A stretch of DNA of 64,000 nucleotides from Acorus gramineus (taxonomy: Eukaryota > Streptophyta > Magnoliopsida > Acorales > Acoraceae): the NCBI GenBank assembly GCA_030737835.1, contig CM060847.1, positions 14,735,779 through 14,799,778 of the forward strand. Direction: 5' to 3'. The first letter of the stretch is position 1; the number at the start of each line of letters is the position of its first letter. The position numbers were made by a program, and so were the translations under genes. Below the pieces are notes generated by a model. The model made no database searches. It was not told the DNA's origin and worked only from the letters and a program-made list of their open reading frames with translations. This document shows positions 12,656-33,410 of the stretch, piece by piece.

Positions 12656-15600
12656 ATGATTTGTTCGGTGAAGCAGTCCTTATCGACCCCTCTTGCCGTA
12701 TCGGATCTATTACGATCCAAACCTTCCCTTCCGAAGCTGAGGCTTCTCTCCCTTCCGGCAATTCCTGTTTTGAACGCTCCAAGGTCGTCCCTTTCTGCGT
12801 CACGGAGGCCTCTCTATATCTCCGCCGTCCAGGGCCTCGGCTTTGGTGGAAAACTAGTTGAAACTAGGCCTCGGAAGGTCAGATTTGAATGCCAGGCTTA
12901 TGAGGCGGATGGGTCGGAGAACATACCAGTGGTTTCTGACGAGCAGGCGAAGTCCGATGCGGCGAGGAAGCTCAAGATCGGGATCTACTTCGTGATTTGG
13001 TGGTCTCTTAATGTGGTCTTCAACATATACAATAAGAAGGTCCTCAATGCCTTCCCGTACCCATGGCTTACTTCGACACTCTCGCTTGCTGCGGGGTCTT
13101 CGATGATGCTGATCTCCTGGGCTACGAGGATGGTGGAGACCCCAAAGACTGATATTGACTTCTGGAAGGCGTTGGCCCCGGTGAGAAATTTGAAAAAGAG
13201 GTTTTTTTTTAGGGGTTTTCTTTTGTGGGGGTTTTGAAGGGTTTTGATATTGTTGGGTTTTGTTTGGGTTTTTTAGGTGGCTGTGGCTCACACTATAGGG
13301 CATGTTGCGGCAACAGTGAGTATGTCAAAGGTGGCGGTGTCGTTCACGCACATCATTAAGAGTGGGGAACCAGCGTTCAGCGTGTTGGTCTCAAAATTTC
13401 TCTTGGGGGAGGCTTTTCCCGCTTCAGTTTATCTGTCATTGGTTCCGATCATTGGTGGGTGTGCTTTGGCTGCCGTTACAGAGCTCAACTTCAACATGAT
13501 TGGTAAGAAACAGAGATATATTATAGCTCAGTATTTGTCCTGTTTATTTGCTGTTTCTGTTTGAATCATGTGTAGTTAAATTTACATTTTTTTAAGATTT
13601 AAATAGTTAAATTGATTGAATTGGTAGGGGATTCTAAACAGAGGATGGCATACTTTTGCTTGGATTCATATGATCTGAATTTCAGTGGTTATACATGGGT
13701 AGCAAACTTTTGTTTGAGAATTTTGTGGAATGCAGTAGCATGTTGAATTTTTTTGGGTCTTGGTTCACATGTTGGTATTGTGCTGTCCTTCTAGGCCTTT
13801 CCATGGCAATCTGGTGATGAGTTGTTCTGTTGGTGTTTGTCATTATCTCAGGGTTTATGGGAGCAATGATATCAAATTTGGCGTTTGTGTTCCGGAACAT
13901 TTTCTCCAAGAAAGGGATGAAGGGGAAGTCGGTTGGTGGAATGAATTACTATGCTTGTCTCTCCATGCTGTCCCTCTTGCTTCTCACACCGTTTGCCATT
14001 GCTGTTGAGGGCCCACAAGTGTGGGCTGCTGGTTGGGATGCAGCCATCTCGAGCATCGGTCCTCATTTCGTCTGGTAATCGCATGATTCCACTTGTTTCT
14101 ATGCTTTTCATGGTGCTCACATCTTTATTTTTTAAATGTTCTCTACTATTTCCATATTTATCACAACAGAGATGATTGCACATAAATGCTTTCCCTTCTT
14201 GGAATATCTTATGCTTGTAGAAATTTAGATTTTACCTTATCATTCTGAATTTAAATTATTAATAGAGATTTCATGAACACACTCCCAAATTCTATGATAT
14301 TACTTTTTTTGAGTCCTGAAATTTTAGTTTTCTTTTTCTTTTCTTTTTTTTTTCCTTTTTCGTGTGTGTCAGTAAAATTGGAAAGAACACTGTAAATTAA
14401 CAGAAGGCAGATGCATTAACACATATTGCCAATGTGATTACAGTCTGCATTTTTTAATTGAATTCATGTTGATTGGAAAGTTATTGGGAATAAACATTCA
14501 GATTCAGATTCTCAACTTCTTGAATCTAGATGTTCCTTGTTCTTCTTCATTGACTGATTGAAAGTTTTTTTTTGTGCGCGGTGTTAAACAACTCATGGTA
14601 GGTGGGTAGCGGCTCAGAGTGTCTTCTATCACCTGTACAACCAGGTCTCATACATGTCTTTGAATGAAATATCTCCCTTGACATTTAGCATTGGAAATAC
14701 CATGAAGAGGATTTCTGTCATTGTGTCCTCTATCATTATCTTCCATACACCTGTCCAGCCGATCAATGCCCTTGGAGCTGCCATCGCAATTTTGGGGACA
14801 TTCCTTTACTCTCAGGTAAATTTTTCTTCCAATTGAATATAATACTCATCTCTTGGACTTAGAGAGCTCTGTTTTTTTTTTTAATGATTTAAATTTCCTT
14901 GGCCTTAGAAAACCAAACGTAGCTCTGACACATTAATGTTTTTCATTTGTTGTTCTTACAATTTTTGATACCCTGGACATGTGAAACATGTCGCCATAGA
15001 TGGAGCTTGTTAGTCATTAACAATGATCCACACATGTGAAACATGCTAGTCATTGTAATTTAGAGAGTTTGTGGTGGACCATGTACATTTATGAAAAAAT
15101 TTAAAATGATCACATGGCTAGGAGTTGCAGGTAAAAAATTAAAATCACTAAAATACAAATTTTCACCAGTATCATCAAATCTCTAACAAGACGAGCACAT
15201 TTATAAATGACATATAATATCTGGCATGGTGATTGGTGACTGAGTAAAAACATACAATTAATATTTCCTTCTATTGATGAAGGCAGGAATATATGTAATG
15301 CTGTCTTTTAGCAAATGTCAGACCCAGAAGTTTCAGTAGTAGTAAAATGGGAAAGTAAAAACAGCGACTAATAATTTTATCTTTCAATAAAGCTGGAACA
15401 TAACGTGATAAATATTTTGAATGGAAACAGAAGATCACGGTTTACATTATGGGTCCTTGTGGACCAAGGAATCCAACTGTGATCCTGCCACAACTTTGAT
15501 AGGCACCATTTGACAACAATATTTGACTACCAAAACAAACTTAAAAAATTACGAGGAAAGCCTACTTCAAACTTTCTAATGAAAACATTATGATGTGGGC

Positions 15601-15761
15601 ACTAGTTTAGATTGTGACTGTTATCCTGTAATTTCAGTCAGAGGAATATGGTTCATTTGTTGGTCCATCATTTGCAATGTATTTATATAGTCAATTTCAC
15701 TCACAGCTTCAAAGAATACTGATTTCCTTTTTATCCACTTCAAATGCAGGCAAAGCAGTAA
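12656..15761 (+). CDS. GPT: plastid glucose-6-phosphate/phosphate translocator
   Basis: Exons are 12656-13180, 13277-13502, 13852-14074, 14602-14815 and 15750-15761, giving 399 aa. The first 90 or so residues are Ser/Arg-rich without acidic residues, as in a plastid transit peptide. The mature part starts near KLKIGIYFVIWWSLNVVFNI and contains AHTIGHVAATVSMSKVAVSF, SFTHIIKSGEPAFSVL, ELNFNMIGFMGAMISNLAFV and SPLTFSIGNTMKRISVIVSS, all characteristic of GPT within the plastid phosphate translocator family. It exchanges glucose-6-phosphate for phosphate across the inner envelope and feeds starch synthesis and the oxidative pentose phosphate pathway in heterotrophic plastids. The last exon encodes only Ala-Lys-Gln-stop and lies 934 bp after exon 4. 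Separation from the xylulose-5-phosphate and PEP translocators rests on the close match to GPT. Confidence 0.95.
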
Positions 15762-17540
15762 TACTTGAGAAGATAAGGCCATCGTTTCATGTGATCACCT
15801 CAACAATTTCAGTTTCCAGGAGAAACCTTGGTGGCTCCGAGCGCTGTATAGATAAGTCTATGAGAGAGTGTGCAATAATACATGAAAACCACTCGCTTGT
15901 GGTGGTTCCCTTGCTTAAGAAAGTAATCAATTCATGTCAAACAGGGTCTGTTTTTTTTTATGCCATTATAGTAGGTTGAGAAAGGGGAACCCTTGGTTTG
16001 AAATAAGCAATGGTCTTGTGACTCTACTTTGATTTCATTTTCAATCATGAATTAAAACCATAGCATATCTATTTTCTTTTTGATATTCTTATTTGTTATT
16101 AAAAGTAGGTCTTATTTCAAAATCAGGCAGACGGGGGTCAGGGCTGGTGATCTTTAGGAGGAGGGATTGATACTCGTCTTGTGTTGGCCTCTGAATATCA
16201 ACCCCACCATGATAGCCACACAGATCTTATTTAGAATCCCTTCATTTAGCAGCCACTCCTCTAATATTTTATATGATTCTAAGGTCTCGTTTGATTGCAC
16301 GTTTGGGGTAGTTTTTATTTTTTGAAAATTTAAAAAATTAAAATCGAGCAGTCAAATGGGATAACTTTATTTATAATCGAAATCTGGATTCTTTTTAATT
16401 TTTTTTTCTAAATCTGTGTTTTGAAAAGCTAAAAAATATTGTTTTGTGGTCGGAATCGATTTTTTGAATTGAAAAACAATTTTTTTTATTAAACATTAAC
16501 TATTTTGAAATATTGATTTCTGAATTAAAAAAGACATCACAATAAAAATCAAGGTTTAAAATTATCTTTAAAAATAGTTTTATTTTAAAAATTATTTTTC
16601 AATACATGTTTTTAAACGGACTTGAATTGAGAGATTTTTTTTAAACCTCACCCTCAAAGATCCAAACTGGGAAATGCACAAGATCCAAAGCTCGACATGG
16701 TGCAGTCCAAACTAGGACCATCCATGCATTGTCTTTTAGTCATTTTTTTTTTTCTTGTAAGATCTCACTCTCACCCATGAATAATGACTTTGATGGCCCT
16801 GTGCATGTCAGTTTTAGGGAAAATAGGACAGTCTTCACTTCATGTAGTTTCAACATGTTATATATATATAAAATGAAATAAACCTTAACAATAAATAAAT
16901 CTTTTTTAATCAAATATATACGTGCCTAATCTAGTATATTATTTAATTAAAATTATCATATACTCCGTTAGGAATGCAAGAATGATTGTGATAGTGTACC
17001 AACGGATACTTGCAAACTCCCTCTTTCCATATTGCCCTTTCATGCTTTCGTCACTTCACAAAAAACATATATCTCATGTCATGTATCTTTACAAAAGAAA
17101 TGAAATATAAGAATTGTATTTATTCATAAAAATAAAATATTATATATTAGTGAAGTATATATCTTATTAATAAAATAAGTCTGACATGTGTTGTATATAA
17201 AAACTATACATGGAGTCTTAGATAAGGATTGCATGTAATGACGCTTGATAATAACATATTTTAAGCTGATACATATTTTCCCTCCCATTTTGTTGTTCTT
17301 GTATTGGATTGAAGTCTTAAAACATAGTTTAAGATTAGGTTCACTTTGATGCTGTCTAAACAATTTAGGTCTCCAATAGATATTAGAAATATACTATAAC
17401 TATACACCACCAAAATCATGTGAAATGCCTGCTTAGCAATAATTGTCTTCTGGACAGAATATCCACATATGAAGCCACCCAATCTGGCACGGTGGCACCA
17501 CAGCCTCATGAAGCTGATATAACAATATGAGATTGAATAA
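15762..17540. other. GPT 3' region and intergenic DNA
   Basis: Probably includes the GPT 3' UTR (to about 16050). The sequence at 16280-16650 has GTTTGATTG/TTTAAACGG-like ends typical of degraded MITEs. No gene is seen. Confidence 0.45.
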
Positions 17541-17653
17541 TTTATTCGAAAGAATTTTTTATCCGATCGGGACAAATATGCGAAGATAGGCTTCCTAGCT
17601 CGCCTGTAAGGTCAGCCACGAATGATCCCTCCGATATTAAAAAAAAAAAAAAA
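17541..17653 (+). mobile_element. SINE-like retroposon family S2, copy A
   Basis: Shares TTATTCGAAAGAATTTT, then CTAGCTCGCCTGTAAGGTCA, then CCCTCCGATAT plus a poly(A) tail with copies at 47310-47458 and 61278-61413. It is flanked by AGATTGAATAA (17530-17540) and AGATTGAGTAA (17654-17664), a target duplication with one mismatch. Confidence 0.72.
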
Positions 17654-17664
17654 GATTGAGTAAC

Positions 17665-19272
17665 CATTTTTTGTCATAAGACAATCAACCTGCAAAGCTG
17701 GGAATGCAAGCAGCACACGACCGAAGCTTTGCATCCAACCTTTCTATTAAGGCGATTTATCAAAGTGGTGGCACCCAGTTCTTTTATGATAAAACTGGCC
17801 TTGCATCAATTTTGTAATTAAAACCCCTAAGAGCAGTCATTTTAAATTACATATGGGACAGTGAAATGGTAAAAAGAATACCTAGACCGGGTCCATGGCC
17901 AGTTTTACAATAAAAAAAAAAATTGAAGACAGGAAAATGATGATGCTTTCAGCCCCGTCTGCGCGTCCACGTTATGAGGTGGTGGTGGTCTGGTGGGTAT
18001 ACGGTGGTGATTGTGGCGGCGGTATGGCGAGGACAAATTGGAGGCGGGTGGAGGGGAGGCAGGGGAGAGGATTGGAGAGAAACAAGGAGGAATGAATGTG
18101 GGAGGCTTATAGGTTAAAATGAACGTATGTAGGGTGGGCATAGAGGTTACAAGGTGGTGTTACGAATTGAGGAGAGAATAATCATATAAACACAATGTAA
18201 GACACAAGAATTTAGGTGATTCGATAAATCTTATCTACATCTACATAATACATCAAATATCAATCCATTATTTATATACAAAAGGTTTTACGATAACCAT
18301 ACCGAAAATAAAAAATCCTAAAAGCTAATAAAAAGATGAGATACACTTTTATAAAATATTTCATTAAGGACACAAATGTCACATAGATACTCTAAAAAAA
18401 TTTCTATGGGCAACATTACTCTGCGAACAATACTCAGCGAAGCACCAACAATACCATGCACACAACAATTAGGCTCCATAACATAACAGGTGAGAGTAAG
18501 CACAGCCTTTCTAATGAAATCTGGATTAAGGAGAAGGTAATATCCTCCTGAGCTACTTGCAACTGAATTCCACCCACATATACAGAAAGTTAATGTAACT
18601 AGAGTGATACATCAAAAGTGAAGTAAATACTCAAATAAATTGACTACATACTTTTTCACGTATTTTCTAATGGAGTAAATATTGTATTATTTATCATTTT
18701 ACCATCTAAATCTGTATTTACAGATGTGAAAAAGAATTAAGTTCTACACCAACAATATCATCACCCCACACGAGAATGATGTTCCCTACCTAAGCAAGCA
18801 TGTCAATCTAAGGGCCTAATTGTGATTCATTCTTATTCATCTAAAATCCTCTATTTCTGTATTCATATCTAGTCTCGATATCTTTCAAAAAATTACTGGA
18901 TTCCTAAAACAGATACCACGATCATGGAAACCATGCAATCCATTCCATCAAAACAGATTATACACACACAACTAAAGGGAGTATCAAGTGTCATTCAACA
19001 GATGTTAATCAAGACTGCAACATATAGCATGGAATTATTCTCAAAACTCATTTTAATCAAACATCAGCAGAAAAAAAAATTCTAATGCCCCCAAGTATCA
19101 CAAATCCAGTAAAAACTCTGCTCAAGTACATTTCAACACAAAAGGATACCTGAAAACTACAAAAGACCACCATTTAGATAAACATCATCAAAACTTTCAT
19201 AAGGTCCAAATAAGCAATAATAAGCCTTGAAATATGACCGATGCTCCATGTTGCGGTTGGAGAGAGTACGAC
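17665..19272. other. intergenic region downstream of RPS14
   Basis: Contains the probable 3' UTR of RPS14 on its right side. At 18150-18330 the phrase GACACAAGAATTTAGGTGAT resembles sequence often seen in plant copia LTRs, but no ends were found. No protein-coding gene is recognised. Confidence 0.4.
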
Positions 19273-22485
<3,213 letters not shown>

Positions 22486-22528
22486 GATTGCGACGGAAAA
22501 GCAAGAGACGCGACGCCGGAGGGGAAGC

Positions 22529-22684
22529 TAGGGTTTTGAATCTCGCTCTCGCTCTCGCTCTCGCGTAGTCGCCGCTGCAGAAACCTTACCTCCCTTTTAA
22601 TTTGACCTAACTAGGGTTTCTGTGAGTTTCCACTTATGCCCTCCTTTTTGTTTACAATTCACTTGTACGAACCTATCATGGGCC
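22529..22684 (-). promoter_or_regulatory. RPS14 promoter motifs: two telo boxes and a site II element
   Basis: Telo-box cores (AAACCCTA, seen as TAGGGTTT on the plus strand) occur at 22529-22536 and 22612-22619; a site II element TGGGCC is at 22679-22684. Between them is a CGCTCT-type repeat (about 22541-22565) on the plus strand. This telo box/site II pair is well known to co-regulate translation genes in dividing plant cells. Confidence 0.7.
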
Positions 22685-22689
22685 GGGCC

Positions 22690-23438
22690 TTTGTTCACGT
22701 TACGAACTAGATGGGTCACATTGTGAAGAGAAAAAGTCCATTTACACATTTTTGAATTTTAATCTCGCGTGTGTTGATAGAAAATCATTAAAAAATATAT
22801 ACTTATATTAATGAGATATATGCATTGATAAAAAAAAATTATATTTTTTTATAAATGCATTCATGCAATTTATTAGAGCATATGTTTCATTTTTTTTATA
22901 AATGTATGTACCTCATTAGCTGAGATATATTATTTTTAAAAAATTCAAAACATGTGTGAACTGAAAACATGATTGTATATAACATTATCCAAAAGTCAAT
23001 AGTAACTTAAGAAGCCCATCAAATTCGTGTTTTATCTCCCGTCCGCATTGATCAAGCGGATCTTAGGGCACAAACAAAATAATGAGATTCACATTGAGAT
23101 TAGAAACAAAACTGATTTGTAGATAGTTGAGTTTAAAACTGATTTTCAAAAAAAATATTTTTATAATTTAAAAATTGAATATTTTTTCATAGAAATTCAT
23201 CTACATTATCTGAACCGGCTTTCATACGGCACAGTATAAAGAACTCGTTTAGAAAAACTTTCAAAAGAGATATTCACTTGCATTTGAAATTGGAATTGAC
23301 CCCACCATTCTATTAGTCCCATCAATCTTTTCTGATAATTTTAAAGGATCCGGGATCATGTTTTGATAACAATGATAAAGCGCGAGGTTTTTTTTTATTA
23401 TTATTGGTGCAAGCCTAATAATCCTGTTGGAGGATATA
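22690..23438. other. intergenic region, nothing recognised
   Basis: AT-rich, with no gene and no clear element ends. Confidence 0.5.
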
Positions 23439-24333
23439 ATCGCACCAGTCAACGGGTCGGGTCGGGGTGGATCCGGACCCGACCCGTGGCAAGAGCTTAC
23501 TGGTCCTGGTTCAATCCAGAACCTAGCAGGTCCAGAAAAATGTGGACCCGGATTAGGATCCGTCAGACCCGGGTCGGATTCGGATTTGATCTGACCCAGA
23601 TGGTTGATAAAAAAAATAAAATAAAGGTGCTCATGTATTTTTTTAACTTATCATTCTATTTGAAATTTTTTATAATAAAACATTATTGTTAATGAGACTA
23701 TATTTGAATATAATTTTATACAATTCAAAAGAAATAAATGAATTATTAAACAATATCCAAAACAATAATCACTAATATAAAAAACATATTAACTTAAATA
23801 ATAAATATAACTAATTATACAAACATTTAAAACAATATTAACCTAAACAAAATTTAAAACAATAAACACTAACATATTAACCTAAATAATAAACATAAAT
23901 CATGCAACAAACTAATTAATCATACAAATTCAAAAGCTAATAAGTTAATTATCCAAAACAAACCGACGACAATACATTACTAAGTTTATTATATATTAAA
24001 CAATCAAATTCTTACAAGTTGCAACATCAACACAACAAAAAAATGTTATGATTATGATTTATGGGCTTGTTATGATTATGATTTATGAACTTGTAGATAC
24101 AAAAATAAGTTAAGTAAGAAATAAAATTATGTATCAACTAATACTAATGGTCTTATAATATATGAGCATATTTTAATAAAATAATCGGGTCTCGGGTCCA
24201 ACGGGGTCGGGGTGGACCCGAATCCGACCCGTTTGTTTGTTCGGGTCCGCCGAGTCGGGTCAAAATCGGGTCGGGTATATTACACGTGTAATCGGGTCCG
24301 GGTCTGGACCCGACCCATTGACAGGCCTACCCT
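23439..24333. mobile_element. element with GGGTCGGGTC inverted ends
   Basis: The left end reads AGTCAACGGGTCGGGTC; the complement of the right end reads TGTCAATGGGTCGGGTCC. The ends are GC-rich and the core very AT-rich. Such CGGGTCGGGT ends are common in plant hAT-like non-autonomous elements. I found no clear target duplication, so the exact limits are uncertain. Confidence 0.55.
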
Positions 24334-24344
24334 TAGTCTCGTTT

Positions 24345-24700
24345 GTTTTGGGAATAAGTCCGTGGATAACCTTGAATAACCTCAAATGAGGGATAAAGTA
24401 TGTTTGAAAACCTTGGATAACCCCTGATAAAGTATGCCAGAGTAAACTGATATAAAGTGGCATATGAATTATAATAAACCTCTGGAATTAAAGTTATCCT
24501 AGGTTATTCTACCCAAAGAATATGTGGCCCACTGTCAAATCAACTGTTATCACCTCTTATAAATCACCTATAAAATCAACTATCATTATTTTTTCACATT
24601 TTATAAATCATTATCCATACTTTATTCACATTTTACTCAAACAACAAAATATTTATTCTTACATTTACCAACGAGAATAATTCAAAACACAACCAAGAAA
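24345..24700. repeat. dispersed repeat family R1, copy 3
   Basis: Matches 9890-10280: GGAATAAGTC, AACCCCTGATAAAGTATGCC, AATATGTGGCCCACTGTC, and an end near CAAAACACAACCAAG. Confidence 0.72.
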
Positions 24701-24990
24701 TTAGCTTTTTTAAAAAAAACATACATTTGTTACATTGTTGAACTATTTTTTTTAATGTTTTTGATGAAAAACTATTTTTTTTATTTAAGGCCCGTTTGGA
24801 TGGAGGAACAAAGAATGGAATAGGGGGGATAAAGGGGAATAGGAGTAAAAAACATGTTTAGGTGAGTGGTATAAAGGGGTATAACTATGTAGAATCATGT
24901 GAAAAGAAGCTGATATTTGTATTCTAAGTCCCTTCATGGAATAATGTTATTCCTCCTTACCTATCAAATCATATGTTATCATATCAAATC

Positions 24991-25104
24991 ACTTGTGTAT
25001 TTTTTGGAATAATTACTAGTCAAAAATTTCTTTTTTTGCCAAAAATACTAATTACTTTTGTAATGGCAATTGGAATGATATTAACTCCTATTTATTTATT
25101 ATCT
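24991..25104 (+). pseudogene. plastid ndhD fragment (nuclear copy)
   Basis: The frame reads [20 protein letters not shown] and then [15 protein letters not shown], a distinctive internal segment of the plastid NAD(P)H dehydrogenase subunit 4 (ndhD). Only about 38 codons are present. The frame continues directly into atpF-derived sequence. Confidence 0.82.
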
Positions 25105-25189
25105 TTCGTTTCCTTGGGCCACTGGCCATTCGCCGGGAGTTTCGGGTTTAATATCGATATTTTAGCAACAAATCTAATAAATCTAAGTG
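25103..25189 (+). pseudogene. plastid atpF 5' fragment (nuclear copy)
   Basis: The frame reads [20 protein letters not shown] then ATNLINLS, the N-terminal region of plastid ATP synthase subunit b (atpF) just after its start. It is joined in frame to the ndhD piece, with the bases TCT/TTC shared at the junction. A further plastid-looking stretch to 25252 was not assigned. Confidence 0.82.
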
Positions 25190-25500
25190 AAACTTTAGAT
25201 ATTTTAGATCTTTCTCTTTGGATGAGATCTCAATTCCAGCTACGGTTTTATTAGATATCTTACAATTAAAATCCATCATCTCTTATACATCAATGAGGTC
25301 CACATATCAAATCAATTTTTTACATCTTATTCATATTTTATTCTTCATCAACCAAACACTCAACTTTTATTATTACGTTTTTCAACGAGAATAACTAAAG
25401 ACACAACCAAATAAAAAATCACTTATTCAATTGATAAAGTCAACCATTCAAGAAATAGGTATAAATCTCAAAATAGTTTGTCTTTTATCTAAACGGGCCT

Positions 25501-26420
25501 GAAACTTTTGGAGTGCTGGGAAACAAAATTAATATTGTGTTTGGTTGAGAGGTTATAAAGAGGGAAAATCAGCTTTTCAAATATGACAATAAAAATACAC
25601 AAGAAACACATACGGATGAGATGGGACATATTTCCGTAGTAACGAAGATTTTCTTCTTTTTCTGACGTCAGTAATCCAAATTTAATTTATGAAAAATTGG
25701 CTTAGTTTATTTTGATGTGATTGAAGTGTTATCTTAAAGTTTATTAATTTTCTGCCGAAACATCCCAAAAAAACAGATAAAGTTTCGATAATTGGATTCC
25801 CAAGGGAAAAAAAATTCATTAGAACTATCAAATTGAAGCTTAGAATAGAAATGAACAGTAATATTTTCCATTATATGTGAAATATAAGATCCAATGAATC
25901 ATATATACCCACACACAAATTAATATATAGATAAATATATTTCATCCAATGAAACACCTGCCTCATTGATCAATTGAACCAATAATCCAAATCAAGTTTC
26001 CAAACACAGTCTATAAAGGGTTCTTCATAAAAAAAAAATGTTTCAGCTGTTAATTGAAAAAAAAAGAAGATATATTAAGCCATTTTTTCAAAAACCTGCT
26101 TTTGAATGAGTATTTCCAAACGCCTGCTGTAGTCAGGTTTGATACTTTGATCATTTGATGTCACTAACAAAAGAAAAAAAAAAAACAAAAGCAATCCCCC
26201 ACCTCGTACAACTGGTGTGAAATATCAAATCCATTTTCCACAAAACCAAAGATTATCACTCTATTTTGAAACAGAAAAAAAAAAACTACTTCAGAATTTT
26301 TACTTTAATGTACTCATAACCATAGAAAGCACAGCAGAAATAAGCGAAGGTAGTCTCCCTATCCCACACAAACATACTACATAACATGTAATTTCATGTT
26401 CAAGCTAAATCATGCCCAGA
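25501..26420. other. intergenic region and RPL36A 3' region
   Basis: No gene is seen. The right part, from about 26300, should contain the 3' UTR of RPL36A. Confidence 0.45.
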
Positions 26421-31799
<5,379 letters not shown>

Positions 31800-31863
31800 G
31801 GTTGCTGTGGATCAGTGACCGCCGCGAAGTTCACCCAGCTCTCAGCAGAAGCGACGCAATCCG

Positions 31864-31896
31864 AAACCCTACTTATGAAGGGGTATAAAAACCCTA
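31864..31896. promoter_or_regulatory. telo boxes of the RPL36A promoter
   Basis: Two AAACCCTA motifs on the plus strand at 31864-31871 and 31889-31896, 65-100 bp upstream of the ATG. A GA run (about 31773-31792) directly precedes the splice donor region. Confidence 0.65.
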
Positions 31897-31919
31897 GAAT
31901 TTTACGATGACGGTTTTAC

Positions 31920-33410
31920 CCCTTTCTTTTAGTTAAAATTACATGACGAAATGGTTTGGGTAGAGAGAGGCTCATTTGATAGACGGCTGGCTAAGTGACG
32001 AAATAAATTACAATTACGGGAATAAATGAGAAACTGACAATTTATCAGGTTTGATATAAAAAAAATAATTGAAATAAAATGTATATAATTGTCTTGATTT
32101 TGAAATAAAAATGAGATTTTTTTTGTTTACCTTAAAGCTGGAATAACATTTATCTTCATTTTCTGTCTCAATTTTGATAAATGTAAATATGAACAAAATT
32201 GATGGACTTTTTATTTTTTAAAATTAGAACAATTTTTCATCAAAACTTTAACCCCTTACCATTGACTTCTATTGGTGATCAACATAGAGTTTTTCTATAT
32301 TAAGAACACATAAGATCTCATTCCCCACGTTTGAGTTCACCCGAAGATTAGAAAACAAATCCAAACAAGCCCAAACACAATTAAGGATGCATCTAATCTG
32401 GTTGGGTTCGAATTTAGGTTTTAGCATCCACATTTAATTAGGAACAGATCCAAACATAATTCAGCTTGAGTTCGGAGCTGTGGATAGGGTAATTTGGGTC
32501 AAATCACTCTTAACCATTTATATTTGAACGTATGCAATTCCATTACATACAATTGACAATTTTTCAATGCAACTTGAGTGACTGGGTTCAAGTTCGGGTT
32601 CACCCATAATCCAAACTCGAACAAACCCACACACAATTCAGGTTGCACCAAACCCTGGTTTTCTTCAGATTTAGGTTTTAGCATGCAGATTTCATCAGGA
32701 ACGAATTCAAACATAATTCAGGTCAAGTTCGGAATTGTGAATAACAATTATTTGGATCCAACCCGAAATTGATGGAACCATCTGTAAATATAAAATGACC
32801 AAGTTAAATCTGAACCATCTTACATGTGAGATTTAATTTGAATCATCCAATTTTTTTTTTACCCAAAAATATATCATACTTTTATAGCTTCATTATCATC
32901 ATTATCAGAGTCCAAATTATTTAAAATGATGGGTAAAATGATTCCATCTTGAAATAATGAAAGACCAAAATCAAACCAAACTCAACAGATTGGCCTTGCT
33001 TGAATAGCATAGATTCTTGGATGGTGATTGATAATATTTTCTTTTCTTTTTTTTGAAAAAGATAAAAATAGCTACCCCGATTAATAATATTTTCTTAAAC
33101 GGCTTGGATTTCATGCATATCCGATATGATCCGAGTCACGTAGCACCTGTTAATAAAGCTTGAAAAGAACCACATTTTGATGATGCATTAATGTTAGGAA
33201 TTACCAAAAAATTGTAAAAAAAAAAATAAAAAATTACACAGTTCAAAATCAAGGATTGTTTGTTCAATGATATATTTTTATTTCATTTCACATATTACTT
33301 TTCAAAAGAAGATATAGTTCTACCACAATACAACAACAAAAACATACTCCCAGCCCAAAAAAATTGAAATATGGGGTTTCTGTTCAAACCTCCAATGTCT
33401 CCTAATCTTT
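31920..33410. other. intergenic region with a duplicated repeat
   Basis: No gene is seen. A segment with GGTTTTAGCAT and CAAACATAATTCAG occurs twice in direct orientation (about 32415-32490 and 32670-32745), within GGGTTCG-rich sequence of the kind found at ends of plant hAT-like elements. Confidence 0.5.

Larger units (their letters stand above)
24788..25500. mobile_element. TIR element carrying plastid DNA fragments
   Basis: The left end AGGCCCGTTTGGAT is matched by the complement of the right end, AGGCCCGTTTAGAT (13 of 14). The flanking trinucleotides are TAA and TGA if the ends are taken as GGCCCG, so a TWA duplication with one change is possible. The right half (about 25260-25420) is related to family R1. 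The middle holds about 260 bp of joined plastid-like sequence. This looks like a non-autonomous element that took up organelle-derived DNA. Confidence 0.65.

Noticed and set aside
15677-15979. 100-codon frame overlapping the GPT end
   Set aside because: It spans the acceptor and exon 5 of GPT in another frame; the Ala-Lys-Gln-stop ending explains the site.
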